Below, in pieces: positions 51,025 through 59,785 of a DNA stretch of 64,000 bases (the first letter of the stretch is position 1; each line of letters begins with the position of its first letter). The stretch comes from CADEFQ01 sp050249415. GTDB lineage: Bacteria; Pseudomonadota; Gammaproteobacteria; Steroidobacterales; Steroidobacteraceae. The notes under the pieces are model-generated. The model made no database searches and was not told where the DNA came from. It saw only the letters and a list, made by a program, of their open reading frames with translations. The stretch is from assembly GCA_050249415.1 (NCBI GenBank), contig JBFWQO010000010.1, forward strand, positions 1-64,000, given 5' to 3'. The position numbers were made by a program, and so were the translations under genes.

Positions 51025-53472
51025 CTATTGCAGCAGCATCGCGGCACTGCCGATGGCGGCGGCGCACGAGGCCTTGGCGATCGTCGCCGAGCGGGTCGCG
51101 TCGCAGCTGCCGCCACAGGAGGCGGCGAGGCGTGTCACGAGGCCGTTCAGCTCCGGCCGCACTTCGGCGTCGGTCGGCTGTGTCACGAGGTTGGTGCCGA
51201 CCGCCTTGCCGACGAGGCTCGTGATCATGGCGTCGCGGCCCGCCTGGGTGTTGACGTCGACCGCGCCGCCGAAGAACGCGTTGCGCAGGGTCGTGTCCTC
51301 GACCATCGCATCGCAGTAGGAAATCGCGAGCTGTGCGATGCCCATCTGCTGCGAGGAGCCGAACGTGTCGATCGACTCGACCGACGGCAGCGCCTGCCTG
51401 ACGAGATCGTAGGTGCCGGCCACCGAGGCCGTCGTGACCGGGACGCCGGTGATGTTCGACATCGTCCGGTTGATCTCGTCGAAGGTGCGCAGCCCGATCT
51501 CGGGATTCGAGCTGTCGGCGGGCACCTGGGGCACCGGCATCGGGGGCTCCGGGTACACGCGCGTCTGCGTGCCGAGCTGCTCGAACGTCAGGAAGAAGAG
51601 ATCACTGTCCGGCCCCTTCTCGAGCCCGATCACGGTGCCGGTATCCGACAGCAACTGGCCGGTACCTGCGACGTAGTTCGCCCCGCCGACGGTCAGATCG
51701 AGCGGGACATAGGCCTGGCCGACACGCGCTTCCTGGCCGTTCAACCCGATGCGCATCCCCTTGAGGGGGATGCCCGACGGCGCGACGCCCGAATCGAGGC
51801 TGATGAAGGTCGGCTTCGTGAAGAGGTAGCTGTAGCTGTCGTACTGGCTCGCCTCGAACATCACGTAGCTCTTCGGCAGGTTGAGCAGTTCGCTCACGTT
51901 GAAGAGCATGAAATAACGCTCGCCGACGCCGGCCGCGAAGTTCTGCTGGATCTGCGTCAGCGAGAGCGCACGATTGTGGACCGCGACGAGACGGATCGTG
52001 CCGGTCCACTGGCGCTGGCCCGACGGGTCGTTGCCGAGCACGAGCGCGAAGCTGTCGTCCCAGTCGGAGAGCGACCCGCCCTGACCGTCGGTATCTCCCG
52101 TGTACTGGCCGTTGACATAGATGCGCTGGCCGTTCACCGGGTCGTAGGTGAGCACGACGTGCTGCAGCGATGCCTGCGCGTCCTCATCCTCCGCGCGCGT
52201 GAGCAGAGCGGGCGCGCCATTGGCGTCCGTGTCGCTGCTGCGGGTCATCGCCTGGTACCGATAGGCCATCTGCGACAGCGTGGCGTTGTTCGCCATGGTG
52301 CCGCCCGAGTAGCTGACGATATAGGCGTCTTCCTGCACGACATTGCCGGGCGCGACCCACGCCTCGATCGAATACTCGCCGCTCGCCTTGATCATGTCCG
52401 CGAGCTTCCTGCTGCCGCTCGTGGTGCCCTGGGCCTTGCCGCCCGGCTTCACGTTGAGGCCCCAGCCGCCGACCCATTCGATCGAGCCCGACATCGTCAG
52501 GTTCGCCGCGGGCTCGACGCCGCTCGTGTCGTAGACGGTCGTGCCCATGCCCGTCTTGAATTCATAGAGGGCGACCTGCGCCGTTTCGTAGCGATTGCCG
52601 CCCGCGGCCACGGTGCCGTCATAGAGCGTGATCGCCTTCGAGAGCTGGAGCGTCGGATCGACCGGGGTCACCGGGACACCGTTCGCGAAAGCGCGCACGG
52701 CGGCCTCCATCGTGCTGGCGTCGTTCGCGCAGCTCGAAGTCCAGCAGTTGTGCGATTCCTCGCGCAATCGCACGACGAGCCGCGACAGCTCGGGCGCATC
52801 GAGATTGATCTTCGGGCGCGCCGCGGCGTAGGCCGCATCGAGGTCGGCCGATGCGAAGAACGGAGATTGCGCCGTGGCGGACGCCGGCGTATGGCAGCGC
52901 AGGCAATTGCCCTGGCCGCGCACCAGCGGCCAGATCGTCGTGCCGTAGAGGCTCGAGCTGTCCGGGAACGTCTTGCTCGCGCCGACCTCCTTCACCGGCG
53001 GCTCCACCAGCTGGATGGTCTTGCCGCCGCCCGCGACCGAGCCCGCCCAGTTGCGGATCCACACGGTCATCGTGTCGCCGCACGCCGATGCCGAGGCGAG
53101 CCAGCAGTTGTGGCCGCCGGCGACCTTGGTGACGAGCCGCGACTGGTCGGGCTGCGTGAGATCGACGAGCGCGATCGCGGCCTGGTAGGCGAGATTGACA
53201 TCGTCGTTGCGCGCGAAGTTCGGCGTCTGGCCGCCCGCGTTGTGGCAGCCGCCGCAGCGATTGCTCGCCTTCACGTTTTCCCACAGGTTGATGCGGAAGG
53301 CCTGTACGTCGGCGTTCGCGGGCGCGGGGCCCGTGTAGTCGGCGACCGGCGGGGGCGTCGTGACCGGGTTGACCTCGGTAGGGGCGCCTCCTCCGCTGCA
53401 CGCGGCGAGCGACGCCAGCGCGGCGAGCGCCAGTGCGGCGCGGATGTGTGTCGTCTTGCGCACGATGCTCAC
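51025..53472 (-). CDS. Lipoprotein with two CxxCH motifs and a LamG-like domain
   Basis: About 815 residues. A lipoprotein signal (LALAALASLAAC, Cys25) is followed by a region with two haem-c-type motifs, CGGCH (about 73) and CLRCH (about 190), plus Cys pairs near 120 and 245, a LamG/concanavalin-like domain (about 290-510, with SGEYSIEAWVAPGNVV, LQHVVLTYDPVNGQRIYVNGQYTGDT, GTIRLVAVHNRALSLTQIQQNF) and a C-terminal region of unknown fold. It may be an outer-membrane or surface cytochrome that binds a polymer or sugar. GTG 53472 is preferred to GTG 53481 because GAGGTGAG lies at the right distance. It abuts the next CxxCH gene. Confidence 0.82.
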   Translation of the reverse strand: MSIVRKTTHIRAALALAALASLAACSGGGAPTEVNPVTTPPPVADYTGPAPANADVQAFRINLWENVKASNRCGGCHNAGGQTPNFARNDDVNLAYQAAIALVDLTQPDQSRLVTKVAGGHNCWLASASACGDTMTVWIRNWAGSVAGGGKTIQLVEPPVKEVGASKTFPDSSSLYGTTIWPLVRGQGNCLRCHTPASATAQSPFFASADLDAAYAAARPKINLDAPELSRLVVRLREESHNCWTSSCANDASTMEAAVRAFANGVPVTPVDPTLQLSKAITLYDGTVAAGGNRYETAQVALYEFKTGMGTTVYDTSGVEPAANLTMSGSIEWVGGWGLNVKPGGKAQGTTSGSRKLADMIKASGEYSIEAWVAPGNVVQEDAYIVSYSGGTMANNATLSQMAYRYQAMTRSSDTDANGAPALLTRAEDEDAQASLQHVVLTYDPVNGQRIYVNGQYTGDTDGQGGSLSDWDDSFALVLGNDPSGQRQWTGTIRLVAVHNRALSLTQIQQNFAAGVGERYFMLFNVSELLNLPKSYVMFEASQYDSYSYLFTKPTFISLDSGVAPSGIPLKGMRIGLNGQEARVGQAYVPLDLTVGGANYVAGTGQLLSDTGTVIGLEKGPDSDLFFLTFEQLGTQTRVYPEPPMPVPQVPADSSNPEIGLRTFDEINRTMSNITGVPVTTASVAGTYDLVRQALPSVESIDTFGSSQQMGIAQLAISYCDAMVEDTTLRNAFFGGAVDVNTQAGRDAMITSLVGKAVGTNLVTQPTDAEVRPELNGLVTRLAASCGGSCDATRSATIAKASCAAAIGSAAMLLQ

Positions 53473-53482
53473 GGCACTCACC

Positions 53483-54640
53483 TCACTGTCCCATGCAGTA
53501 CGCAGCGGTCTCGGCGAAGACGGTCTTCATCCGGTAGTTGCTGCTGCGGAAATCCCGGGTGATCGCGGCGATCTTCGACCGATCGGCGCTGTTCTGCGGC
53601 GCGCGGAAGCACACCGCCTTGAACACCTTCTGCACCTGGCAGGTTGCGAAAGCCTCGCTGTTCGCGAGCTCCTCGCCGAGCGACTTCGCGCCGGTGCCCG
53701 CACCGGTCGTGGGCGTCGAGCCCCAGCCCCAGCCGAGGAAGCGGTTGTGGCCCTTGCGCCAGTAATTGTCCCAATGGTCGTCGGGTGTCACGTAACCCGG
53801 CTTGAAGTTGTCCGCGTTGACGAAATACTTCGCGTTCGGCGTGCCCGCCGTGTAGACGAGTCGCTGCTGCGTCTCGTCGAAGTCGTAGTAGGCGAACGCC
53901 TGGGTCATCGGATCCATGCCGGTGTGGCAGCCGATGCAGTTGTTGAGGAACACGCGGCTGTCGCCGCCGGGGCTGCGGCTCACGTCCTGGCGGATGCGAT
54001 CCGGCGGCAGCGTCGTGTCCTGCACCTGCTCGAGGTCGTGGCACAGCTGGCTCATCAGCGTGAAACGGAACATCGCGCGGTTCGTGCCGTCGATGAAGAA
54101 GGCCTCCGAGGAGGCGCGCGTCGTGATGAGGCCCGCGGTCGCCGAGGCCGGGATGCCGAGGAGCGCCGATTGCTGGCGCGCGACGAGCGTCGCCTCCAGG
54201 TCCACGCCGCGCGTTTCGGCCTGCGCGTAGTGGTCGTTGTTGGCCGGCGAGTAGGCGGGCAGGCCCGCGGCGTTGCTCACATAGACGAGGTCGGCCGACA
54301 GCGCCGTGTTGAACGGCACGTCGTCGCGCACCATGCCGATCACGGTGGCGGTGTAATCGTTCAGCGGTGCGAATACCGTCTGGTCGCGATTGGACCATGG
54401 CGTCGCGAAGTTCTTCAGCGTGACATCGTAGAAGGCGCTGTTCTCCATCGCCCTTTCGGCCGCGGCCTGCGGATCGTTCGCCGCGATGTCGCCCGCCATC
54501 GCCTGCAGCACGGCCTCGGTCGGCGGCACGCCGGCGAGACGGTCGTGGATGCGCTTCGCCTGCTCACGCGGGCCTGCCGCCGCCGTCGCGGCCGCGAGGC
54601 ACATCAGCAGGCACGCTGCTCCCGTATTGCGCTCGTTCAT
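53483..54640 (-). CDS. Exported protein with one CxxCH motif
   Basis: A 385-residue protein: signal peptide (ACLLMCLAAATAAAG), then a mostly helical region and a single haem-binding-type motif CIGCH at residues 235-239 within RVFLNNCIGCHTGMDPMTQAFAYYDF, the style of DUF1585/DUF1588-like cytochrome segments. Other cysteines (200, and in FATCQVQKVFKAVCFR) may form disulfides. It is the first gene of the minus-strand series; its start codon context, GAGGGAGCCGACATGA, is nearly the mirror image of that of the divergent HzsA-related gene. Confidence 0.78.
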   Translation of the reverse strand: MNERNTGAACLLMCLAAATAAAGPREQAKRIHDRLAGVPPTEAVLQAMAGDIAANDPQAAAERAMENSAFYDVTLKNFATPWSNRDQTVFAPLNDYTATVIGMVRDDVPFNTALSADLVYVSNAAGLPAYSPANNDHYAQAETRGVDLEATLVARQQSALLGIPASATAGLITTRASSEAFFIDGTNRAMFRFTLMSQLCHDLEQVQDTTLPPDRIRQDVSRSPGGDSRVFLNNCIGCHTGMDPMTQAFAYYDFDETQQRLVYTAGTPNAKYFVNADNFKPGYVTPDDHWDNYWRKGHNRFLGWGWGSTPTTGAGTGAKSLGEELANSEAFATCQVQKVFKAVCFRAPQNSADRSKIAAITRDFRSSNYRMKTVFAETAAYCMGQ

Positions 54641-54654
54641 GTCGGCTCCCTCAT
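54631..54654 (-). repeat. Left half of inverted leader repeat (start codon of the CxxCH gene)
   Basis: 24 bases covering the ribosome site and first codons of the 53483-54640 gene match, in inverted orientation with 22 of 24 identities, the bases at 54917-54940, which hold the same elements of the divergent HzsA-related gene. Both read ATGAGGGAGCCG then purine, CATGA, purine, CGAGC on their coding strand. Confidence 0.7.
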
Positions 54655-54930
54655 TGCGGCTGCGAATATACGCAGCGCGCCAGCCCCCCCGGAATGTCTC
54701 ATCACACCGACGTCGCCGTGTGACGACATCCCGCTCCGTTACGTCACGCGGTTATGCTTGGCGCCGTCTTTTGCGACTGCCGTCACGTCGCGCGCGCACG
54801 TACCCGCCTATCCAGCAGGCACGAGCGCCGCATGCACAGGGAACCGCGTTGCGTCGCTGCGCGCTGTGATCGCCTCGGCAGATCGGCGCGCTGGTGTGTG
54901 CGCATGATTACGTCACATGAGGGAGCCGGC
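54641..54930. promoter_or_regulatory. Divergent control region of the envelope locus
   Basis: 290 bp between the two divergent series. It contains the nonamer TTACGTCAC twice in direct orientation (54739-54747 and 54908-54916), related CGTCAC/GTGACG elements near 54710-54790, and the inner parts of the inverted leader repeat at both edges. No convincing sigma-70 promoter pair was recognised. An open frame through part of the region has no coding character beyond the gene starting at 54931. Confidence 0.5.
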
Positions 54931-54940
54931 ATGAGCGAGC
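54917..54940 (+). repeat. Right half of inverted leader repeat (start codon of the HzsA-related gene)
   Basis: Counterpart of 54631-54654. It carries GAGGGAG, the spacer CCGGC and the ATG of the HzsA-related lipoprotein gene. The symmetry suggests shared translational control or a common origin of the two starts. Confidence 0.7.
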
Positions 54941-57615
54941 CACGAGACAGTGCAGTCCGTCACACGGCGCGGGGCGCGGTGCGCGGCGGCATCGTCGTGT
55001 GCCTGCTCGCCGCGCTGGCGGCGTGCAGCCCCGGCGGCAACGTCGACATCGGCAGCGGCCAGGACCGCGACCCGGTCGCCGCCGATTTCCCGATGGCATA
55101 CATCAAGCGCACGCAGCCGCCGGCGATGACGCAGGACGATCTCACCGAGCTGCGCGACGTGCTGCCGGACGCCGCGATCGGCGTGTACGTGCGCGACCGC
55201 GCGGACCCGACCGCGCCGGAACGCAACGTCACGCAGCGCGTGACCGGCACCGACCTCTACGACATGCGTGATGTCGACGTGTCCTACGACGGCAGGTCGA
55301 TCGTGTTCGCCATGCGCGGCCCGCTCGCTGCGAACCAGGACGAGGAAGACGCGCCGACCTGGAACATCTGGGAGTACACGTTCGCGACCGACGCGCTGCG
55401 CCGCGTGATCGCCTCCGACATCATCGCCGAGGAAGGCCAGGACATCTCGCCGCATTACCTGCCCGACGGCCGCCTTCTCTTCTCGTCCACGCGCCAGCGC
55501 GGAGCGAAGGCGGTGCTGATCGACGAGGGCAAGCCGCAGTTCGAGGCGCAGACTTCCTCGCGCAACGAGCCGGCGTTCGTGCTGCACGTGATGAATGCCG
55601 ACGGCACGAACATCCGCCAGGTGTCCTACAACACCGACCACGACATCGACGCCTCCGTGCTTCGCAGCGGCAAGCTGCTGTGGAGCCGCTGGGACAATGC
55701 GCCGGGCGGCCCGGACGGCATCCACCTCTACCAGTCGAACCCCGACGGCACGGGCATCGAACTGCTCTACGGCGCACAGAGCCACGCGACCGGCACGAAC
55801 GGCACCGACATCGAATTCGTGAAGGCGCGCGAGATGCCGAACGGCAGCGTGCTCGCGCTCGTGCGAGCGCGCACCGATGCCGACTTCGGCGGCAACCTGT
55901 ACCTGATCGACGTGGGCACCTACGTCGAGAACACGCAGCCGACGCTCGCGAACCTCGGGCTCGCGGGCCCCGCGCAACGCCCCGCGACCGGCAATGACGT
56001 ACGCACCATTCCCGGCATTTCCCCGGGCGGGCGCTTCCACGACGCATTCCCGTTGTGGGACGGCACGAATCGCGTCGTCGTGAGCTGGGCCCAGTGCCGC
56101 GCGAGCCTGAACGGCGCGATCCGGCCCTGCACCGACGATGTGGTCAACGACCCGGCCGCGCTGCCCGAGCCGTCGCAGTACAGCCTGTGGATGTACGACC
56201 TCTCGGCGCAGGCCTTCCTGCCGCTGATGACACCGGAAGCCGGCCGCATGATCACCGATGTCGTGATCGCCCAGCCGCGCACGCCACCGGCCGTGATCCT
56301 CGACAAGACCGCGGGCGTCGACGCCGACCCCGACCTGGTCGCGGAAGGCGCCGGCATTCTCGACATCAGGACCGTCTACGACTTCGACGGTGTCGATCGC
56401 GCCGCGCCCCCATCCGGCGGCGGCATCCGCGCCATGGCGGACCCCGCGCAAACGACCGCCGACCAGCGGCTCGCGCGCTTCATCCGCATCGAGAAGGCGG
56501 TCTCGATTCCCGACGACGACGTCCTCGACATCGACAACGCCGCCTTCGGTGCGAGCAATTTCATGCGCGAGATCCTGGCCTATGCGCCGATCGAGCCCGA
56601 TGGCTCCGTGCGCATCAAGGTGCCCGCGAACGTCGCGTTCCAGATGGCGATCCTCGACGTGAACGGCCGCCGCCTGCCCGGCTTTCCGCGTCATGCCAAC
56701 TGGCTGCAACTGCGGCCCGGCGAGGTCCGTACCTGCGGCGGCTGCCACATCCGCAACGCGCAGACACCGACCTCGCACGGCCGCGAAGGCCTCTTCGGCA
56801 GCGCGTACAGCGGCGCGCAGACGACCGGCACGCCGTTCCCGAACACCGTCGGCACTTTCCTGCCGCAGGCGGGCGAAACGATGGCCGAGACACGCGCGCG
56901 CGTCACCTCGGCCTGCACGAGCGGCGCGAATTGCGAATCGATCAACCCGACCGTCACCGTGGTCTACGACGACGTGTGGACGGATCCGGCCGTGCGCGTG
57001 CCCGACGCGAGCTTCGCCTACACCTACGGCGCGCTGCTGACGCCGCCGCCGACCACGCCCGAATGCCAGACGCGCTGGACGGCGACCTGCCGCATCGTGA
57101 TCAACTACGAGCGGCATATCCACCCGCTCTGGTCGCTGCCGCGCCAGGAGATCGATCCGGTGACCTCCGCGGTCATCTCGGACCACACCTGCTCGCAGGC
57201 CGGCTGCCACAACACGACGAACGCGGCAAACGCCCCGATGGTGCCGGCGGGGCAACTCGACTTGCAGGATGGCGCCTCGCAGGCGGAACCGCTGCAGTTC
57301 GCCGCCTATCGCGAACTCCTCTTCACGAGCAACGAGCAGTGTCTCGATCCGGCGACGGGTGCGCTGGTCGATTGCCAGCAGCAAATCGGCATCGATCCCG
57401 TGTCGGGGCTGCCGATCCTCGCGCCGATACCGTATCCTCCACCGCTGAGCGCCGGCAACGCGCGGGGGTCCACTCGCTTTTTCAGTCGCTTCGCGGCGGG
57501 CGGTACCCATGCGGGTTACCTCACACCGGCCGAGCTACGCCTGATCTCGGAATGGGTCGATATTGGAGCGCAGTATTACAACAATCCGTTCGATCCTGGC
57601 GTGCCGGTCAATTGA
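54931..57615 (+). CDS. HzsA-related lipoprotein with CxxCH motif and beta-propeller-like region
   Basis: An 894-residue protein. Lipoprotein signal (VVCLLAALAAC, Cys32), then a TolB/propeller-like region (about 120-480; VDVSYDGRSIVFAMRG, ISPHYLPDGRLLFSSTRQ, HVMNADGTNIRQVSYN), a middle segment with VRIKVPANVAFQMAILDVNGRRLPG, the haem-type motif CGGCH at 602-606, and CSQAGCH (CX4CH) at 754-760. The order resembles the alpha subunit of hydrazine synthase, which gives the family its name; there is no sign of anammox genes, so that activity is not implied. ATG 54931 with GAGGGAG is preferred to the frame opening at 54754. First gene of the plus-strand series. Confidence 0.83.
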   Translation: MSEPRDSAVRHTARGAVRGGIVVCLLAALAACSPGGNVDIGSGQDRDPVAADFPMAYIKRTQPPAMTQDDLTELRDVLPDAAIGVYVRDRADPTAPERNVTQRVTGTDLYDMRDVDVSYDGRSIVFAMRGPLAANQDEEDAPTWNIWEYTFATDALRRVIASDIIAEEGQDISPHYLPDGRLLFSSTRQRGAKAVLIDEGKPQFEAQTSSRNEPAFVLHVMNADGTNIRQVSYNTDHDIDASVLRSGKLLWSRWDNAPGGPDGIHLYQSNPDGTGIELLYGAQSHATGTNGTDIEFVKAREMPNGSVLALVRARTDADFGGNLYLIDVGTYVENTQPTLANLGLAGPAQRPATGNDVRTIPGISPGGRFHDAFPLWDGTNRVVVSWAQCRASLNGAIRPCTDDVVNDPAALPEPSQYSLWMYDLSAQAFLPLMTPEAGRMITDVVIAQPRTPPAVILDKTAGVDADPDLVAEGAGILDIRTVYDFDGVDRAAPPSGGGIRAMADPAQTTADQRLARFIRIEKAVSIPDDDVLDIDNAAFGASNFMREILAYAPIEPDGSVRIKVPANVAFQMAILDVNGRRLPGFPRHANWLQLRPGEVRTCGGCHIRNAQTPTSHGREGLFGSAYSGAQTTGTPFPNTVGTFLPQAGETMAETRARVTSACTSGANCESINPTVTVVYDDVWTDPAVRVPDASFAYTYGALLTPPPTTPECQTRWTATCRIVINYERHIHPLWSLPRQEIDPVTSAVISDHTCSQAGCHNTTNAANAPMVPAGQLDLQDGASQAEPLQFAAYRELLFTSNEQCLDPATGALVDCQQQIGIDPVSGLPILAPIPYPPPLSAGNARGSTRFFSRFAAGGTHAGYLTPAELRLISEWVDIGAQYYNNPFDPGVPVN

Positions 57616-58375
57616 TCCCGCGGTCCTGCTGTGCGGACTCCTGCTGCTGTTCGTCGCGGCGCCCCTGGCGCACGCGGCGGAAGATCACCTGCAGGTGTTC
57701 GTGGCCGAGCCGTATCTCGAGCTGCGCACGGGGCCGGGGCGCGGCTATCCGGTCACGCAGGTCGTCGGGCGCGGCGCATCCGTGCTCGTGCTCAAGCGGC
57801 GCACCGACTGGCTCAAGGTGCGTACCGAACGGGGCATCGAGGGCTGGGCCGCGCAGCGCGCCATGACGCAGACACTGCTCGCCGACGGCACGCTGCTCCG
57901 GATCGAACTCGGCGACCGCGCGGGTTTCACCTCGCACCGCTGGGAAGCCGGCGGCATGGTCGGCGATTTCGACGGCGCGAATCTCGTCTCGGGCTATCTC
58001 GCCTTTTCCCTCAACGATCACCTGAAGATCGACCTGTCGCCGTCGCAGTTCCTCGGTGTCACGAGCAATGCGGCGCCGGCCGATCGCAGCGGCTACACGC
58101 TCGACATCGGCCTGAATCACGTATTCGTGCCCGAATGGCGCTTCTCGCCGTTCGTGACGCTCGGCGGGGGTCTCTTCAACGTCAACGAAGACCCGCAGAA
58201 TCCGCAGGCGGTCGACCGGCACGACGAGTCCGCGTACTACGGCATGGGATTTCGCTTCTACCTGACACGGCGCTTCTTCGTCCGCGGCGAATACAAGAAC
58301 CGCGTGGTGTTCACGAGCCGCAACGACAACGAGGAACTCGAGGAATGGAAAGTCGGACTCGCCTTCTTCTTCTGA
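57563..58375 (+). CDS. SH3-domain plus outer-membrane beta-barrel protein
   Basis: About 270 residues. A signal segment (LLCGLLLLFVAAPLAHA) leads to a bacterial SH3 domain (about 43-100: VFVAEPYLELRTGPGRGYPVTQVVGRG, DWLKVRTERGIEGWA) and an eight-strand-type beta-barrel ending in EEWKVGLAFFF with a terminal Phe. SH3b domains often bind peptidoglycan, so it could tie the outer membrane to the wall. There is no ATG or GTG near the signal peptide in frame; the TTG at 57563 lies 53 bp inside the HzsA-related gene, so the true start is uncertain. Size and barrel match GltA/GltB-like proteins only in general form. Confidence 0.78.
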   Translation: MERSITTIRSILACRSIDPAVLLCGLLLLFVAAPLAHAAEDHLQVFVAEPYLELRTGPGRGYPVTQVVGRGASVLVLKRRTDWLKVRTERGIEGWAAQRAMTQTLLADGTLLRIELGDRAGFTSHRWEAGGMVGDFDGANLVSGYLAFSLNDHLKIDLSPSQFLGVTSNAAPADRSGYTLDIGLNHVFVPEWRFSPFVTLGGGLFNVNEDPQNPQAVDRHDESAYYGMGFRFYLTRRFFVRGEYKNRVVFTSRNDNEELEEWKVGLAFFF

Positions 58376-59049
58376 CGCTCGCCGCGACCACGCTGCTGCC
58401 GGGCTGCGCGTCGCTGCGCTGGCCGTGGCAGGACGAGCCGCCGCCGGCCGCCGAGACCACTGCGGCCGAGGCGGACGACGATGCGCCGCCGCCCCGCGTG
58501 ATCGAGCCCGAGGTCGAGCGGCGCAAGATCAAGGTGGCGAAAATCGACCAGGAGAACATCGAGGTCGGTGGCTTCTATGGAGTCATGAGCGTCGACGACT
58601 TCGGCTCGAATCCTGTCTACGGCGCGATGCTGACCTACCACGTCACCGAAGACTTCTTCTTCCGCGCCGAAGCGGGCGAAACGAAGCTCGGGCTCACGAG
58701 CTTCGAGATCCTGAACCCCGGGGCCGACCCGCTCAACCTCGGGAGTGATAGGCGCCTCACATACTACGGGCTGTCGCTCGGCTATAACTTCCTGCCGGGC
58801 GAGGTGTTCCTTGGTCGCAACCTCGCCATGAACAGCGCCTTTTACGTGTTGGGCGGCGTCGGCAGCACGAAGTTCGCGAACGACGAGCGATTCACGCTGA
58901 ACTTCGGCGGCGGCTACCGGGTCCTCCCGACCGACTGGCTCGCGGTCAGCATCGAAGTGCAGGACCGCGTGTACGAGTCGGACATCTTCGGGAAGAACGA
59001 GCTGGTCAACAACGTCGAGGCGTACCTGGGTGTGACCATATTCTTCTGA
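58345..59049 (+). CDS. Outer-membrane beta-barrel lipoprotein
   Basis: A 234-residue protein. Lipobox-like leader (LLLLTLAATTLLPGCAS), an acidic Pro/Ala linker (about 30-60), then an eight-strand-type barrel (IEVGGFYGVMSVDDFGSNPVYGAMLTYH, FFFRAEAGETKLGL, TYYGLSLGYNFLPGEVF, VEAYLGVTIFF) with a terminal Phe. It is similar in design to the preceding barrel without the SH3 domain. ATG 58345 has a GAGG site and overlaps the upstream gene by 31 bp. Probably an outer-membrane element of the envelope complex. Confidence 0.82.
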   Translation: MESRTRLLLLTLAATTLLPGCASLRWPWQDEPPPAAETTAAEADDDAPPPRVIEPEVERRKIKVAKIDQENIEVGGFYGVMSVDDFGSNPVYGAMLTYHVTEDFFFRAEAGETKLGLTSFEILNPGADPLNLGSDRRLTYYGLSLGYNFLPGEVFLGRNLAMNSAFYVLGGVGSTKFANDERFTLNFGGGYRVLPTDWLAVSIEVQDRVYESDIFGKNELVNNVEAYLGVTIFF

Positions 59050-59060
59050 GGGACACCACG

Positions 59061-59540
59061 ATGCGCCCACTCCTCCTCGCACTCTTCCTCGCCCTGCCCG
59101 CGGCCGCCACCAACTCCATCGGGCCGGCCCCCGGTTTCCAGCTGCCCGCGCGCGGCGGCAAGCAGGTTTCGCTCGACCAGTTCAAGGGCCAGGTCGTGAT
59201 GATCAATTTCTGGGCGACCTGGTGCGCCCCGTGCCGGCGGGAGATGCCGCTGCTCGAGGGCATCTACAGGAAGTACAAGCCGATGGGCTTCACGATGATC
59301 GGCGTCAACGTCGAGCCGGATCCGGCCGCCGCCGAAGCGTGGCTCGAGAAGCAGATGCCGGTCAGCTTCCCGGTGGCCTTCGACACCGACAGCAAGGTGA
59401 GTAAGCTGTACAAGGTGAACGGCATGCCGAACAGCGTGATCATCGACCGCAAGGGCAACGTGCGCCTGCTGCACCGAGGCTACAAGCCCGGCGACGAGAA
59501 CACCTACCTCGACCAGATCCGCGCGCTCGTGAGGGAATGA
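59061..59540 (+). CDS. TlpA-family thioredoxin-like protein
   Basis: A 159-residue periplasmic redoxin. Signal peptide (MRPLLLALFLALPAAAT), then VVMINFWATWCAPCRREMPLLEGIY with the WCAPC active site (Cys near 55 and 58), MIGVNVEPDPAAAEAWL and NGMPNSVIIDRKGNVRLLHRGY with the cis-Pro. TlpA-like proteins reduce disulfides, including apocytochrome CxxCH cysteines. It is the second redoxin of the locus and overlaps the DUF4266 gene by 4 bp. Confidence 0.93.
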   Translation: MRPLLLALFLALPAAATNSIGPAPGFQLPARGGKQVSLDQFKGQVVMINFWATWCAPCRREMPLLEGIYRKYKPMGFTMIGVNVEPDPAAAEAWLEKQMPVSFPVAFDTDSKVSKLYKVNGMPNSVIIDRKGNVRLLHRGYKPGDENTYLDQIRALVRE

Positions 59541-59785
59541 TGCGGCAGTTCTCCCGCCCGCTCGCCCGCCGCCTGCTCGCCGCCCTCGTCGTGGCGGCCG
59601 TGCTGCCCGCGTGTTCGCCGATCGAACCCTGGGTGAAGCCGTACGAGCGCGAGAACCTCGCCGACCCGATCATGGCCTTCGACCGCTATCCCGTCTCGAC
59701 CGCCTACCTCGATCACGTGTACGAAGCGCGCGAGGGTGCCCGCGGAGCGACGGGCAGCGCGGGCGGCGGCTGCGGGTGTAACTAG
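59537..59785 (+). CDS. DUF4266 small lipoprotein
   Basis: An 82-residue lipoprotein: leader RLLAALVVAAVLPAC with the lipid Cys near residue 26, the DUF4266 core SPIEPWVKPYERENLADPIMAFDR and the characteristic tail GSAGGGCGCN. DUF4266 genes are commonly followed by a DUF3570 gene and accompanied by TlpA-like genes, exactly as here. The function is unknown. The TAG stop is immediately followed by the ATG of the DUF3570 gene. Confidence 0.88.
   Translation: MMRQFSRPLARRLLAALVVAAVLPACSPIEPWVKPYERENLADPIMAFDRYPVSTAYLDHVYEAREGARGATGSAGGGCGCN

Noticed and set aside
49069..53562. A 1497-codon open frame on the plus strand
   Set aside because: It is antisense to the DUF1501-like and LamG/CxxCH genes, has Arg/Ala/Asp-rich composition without domains, and is explained by the high GC content suppressing stop codons.
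54931..57615. Hydrazine synthase or anammox metabolism
   Set aside because: Only the loose HzsA-related layout is shared. No other anammox gene, and no multihaem oxidoreductase, is in the window.
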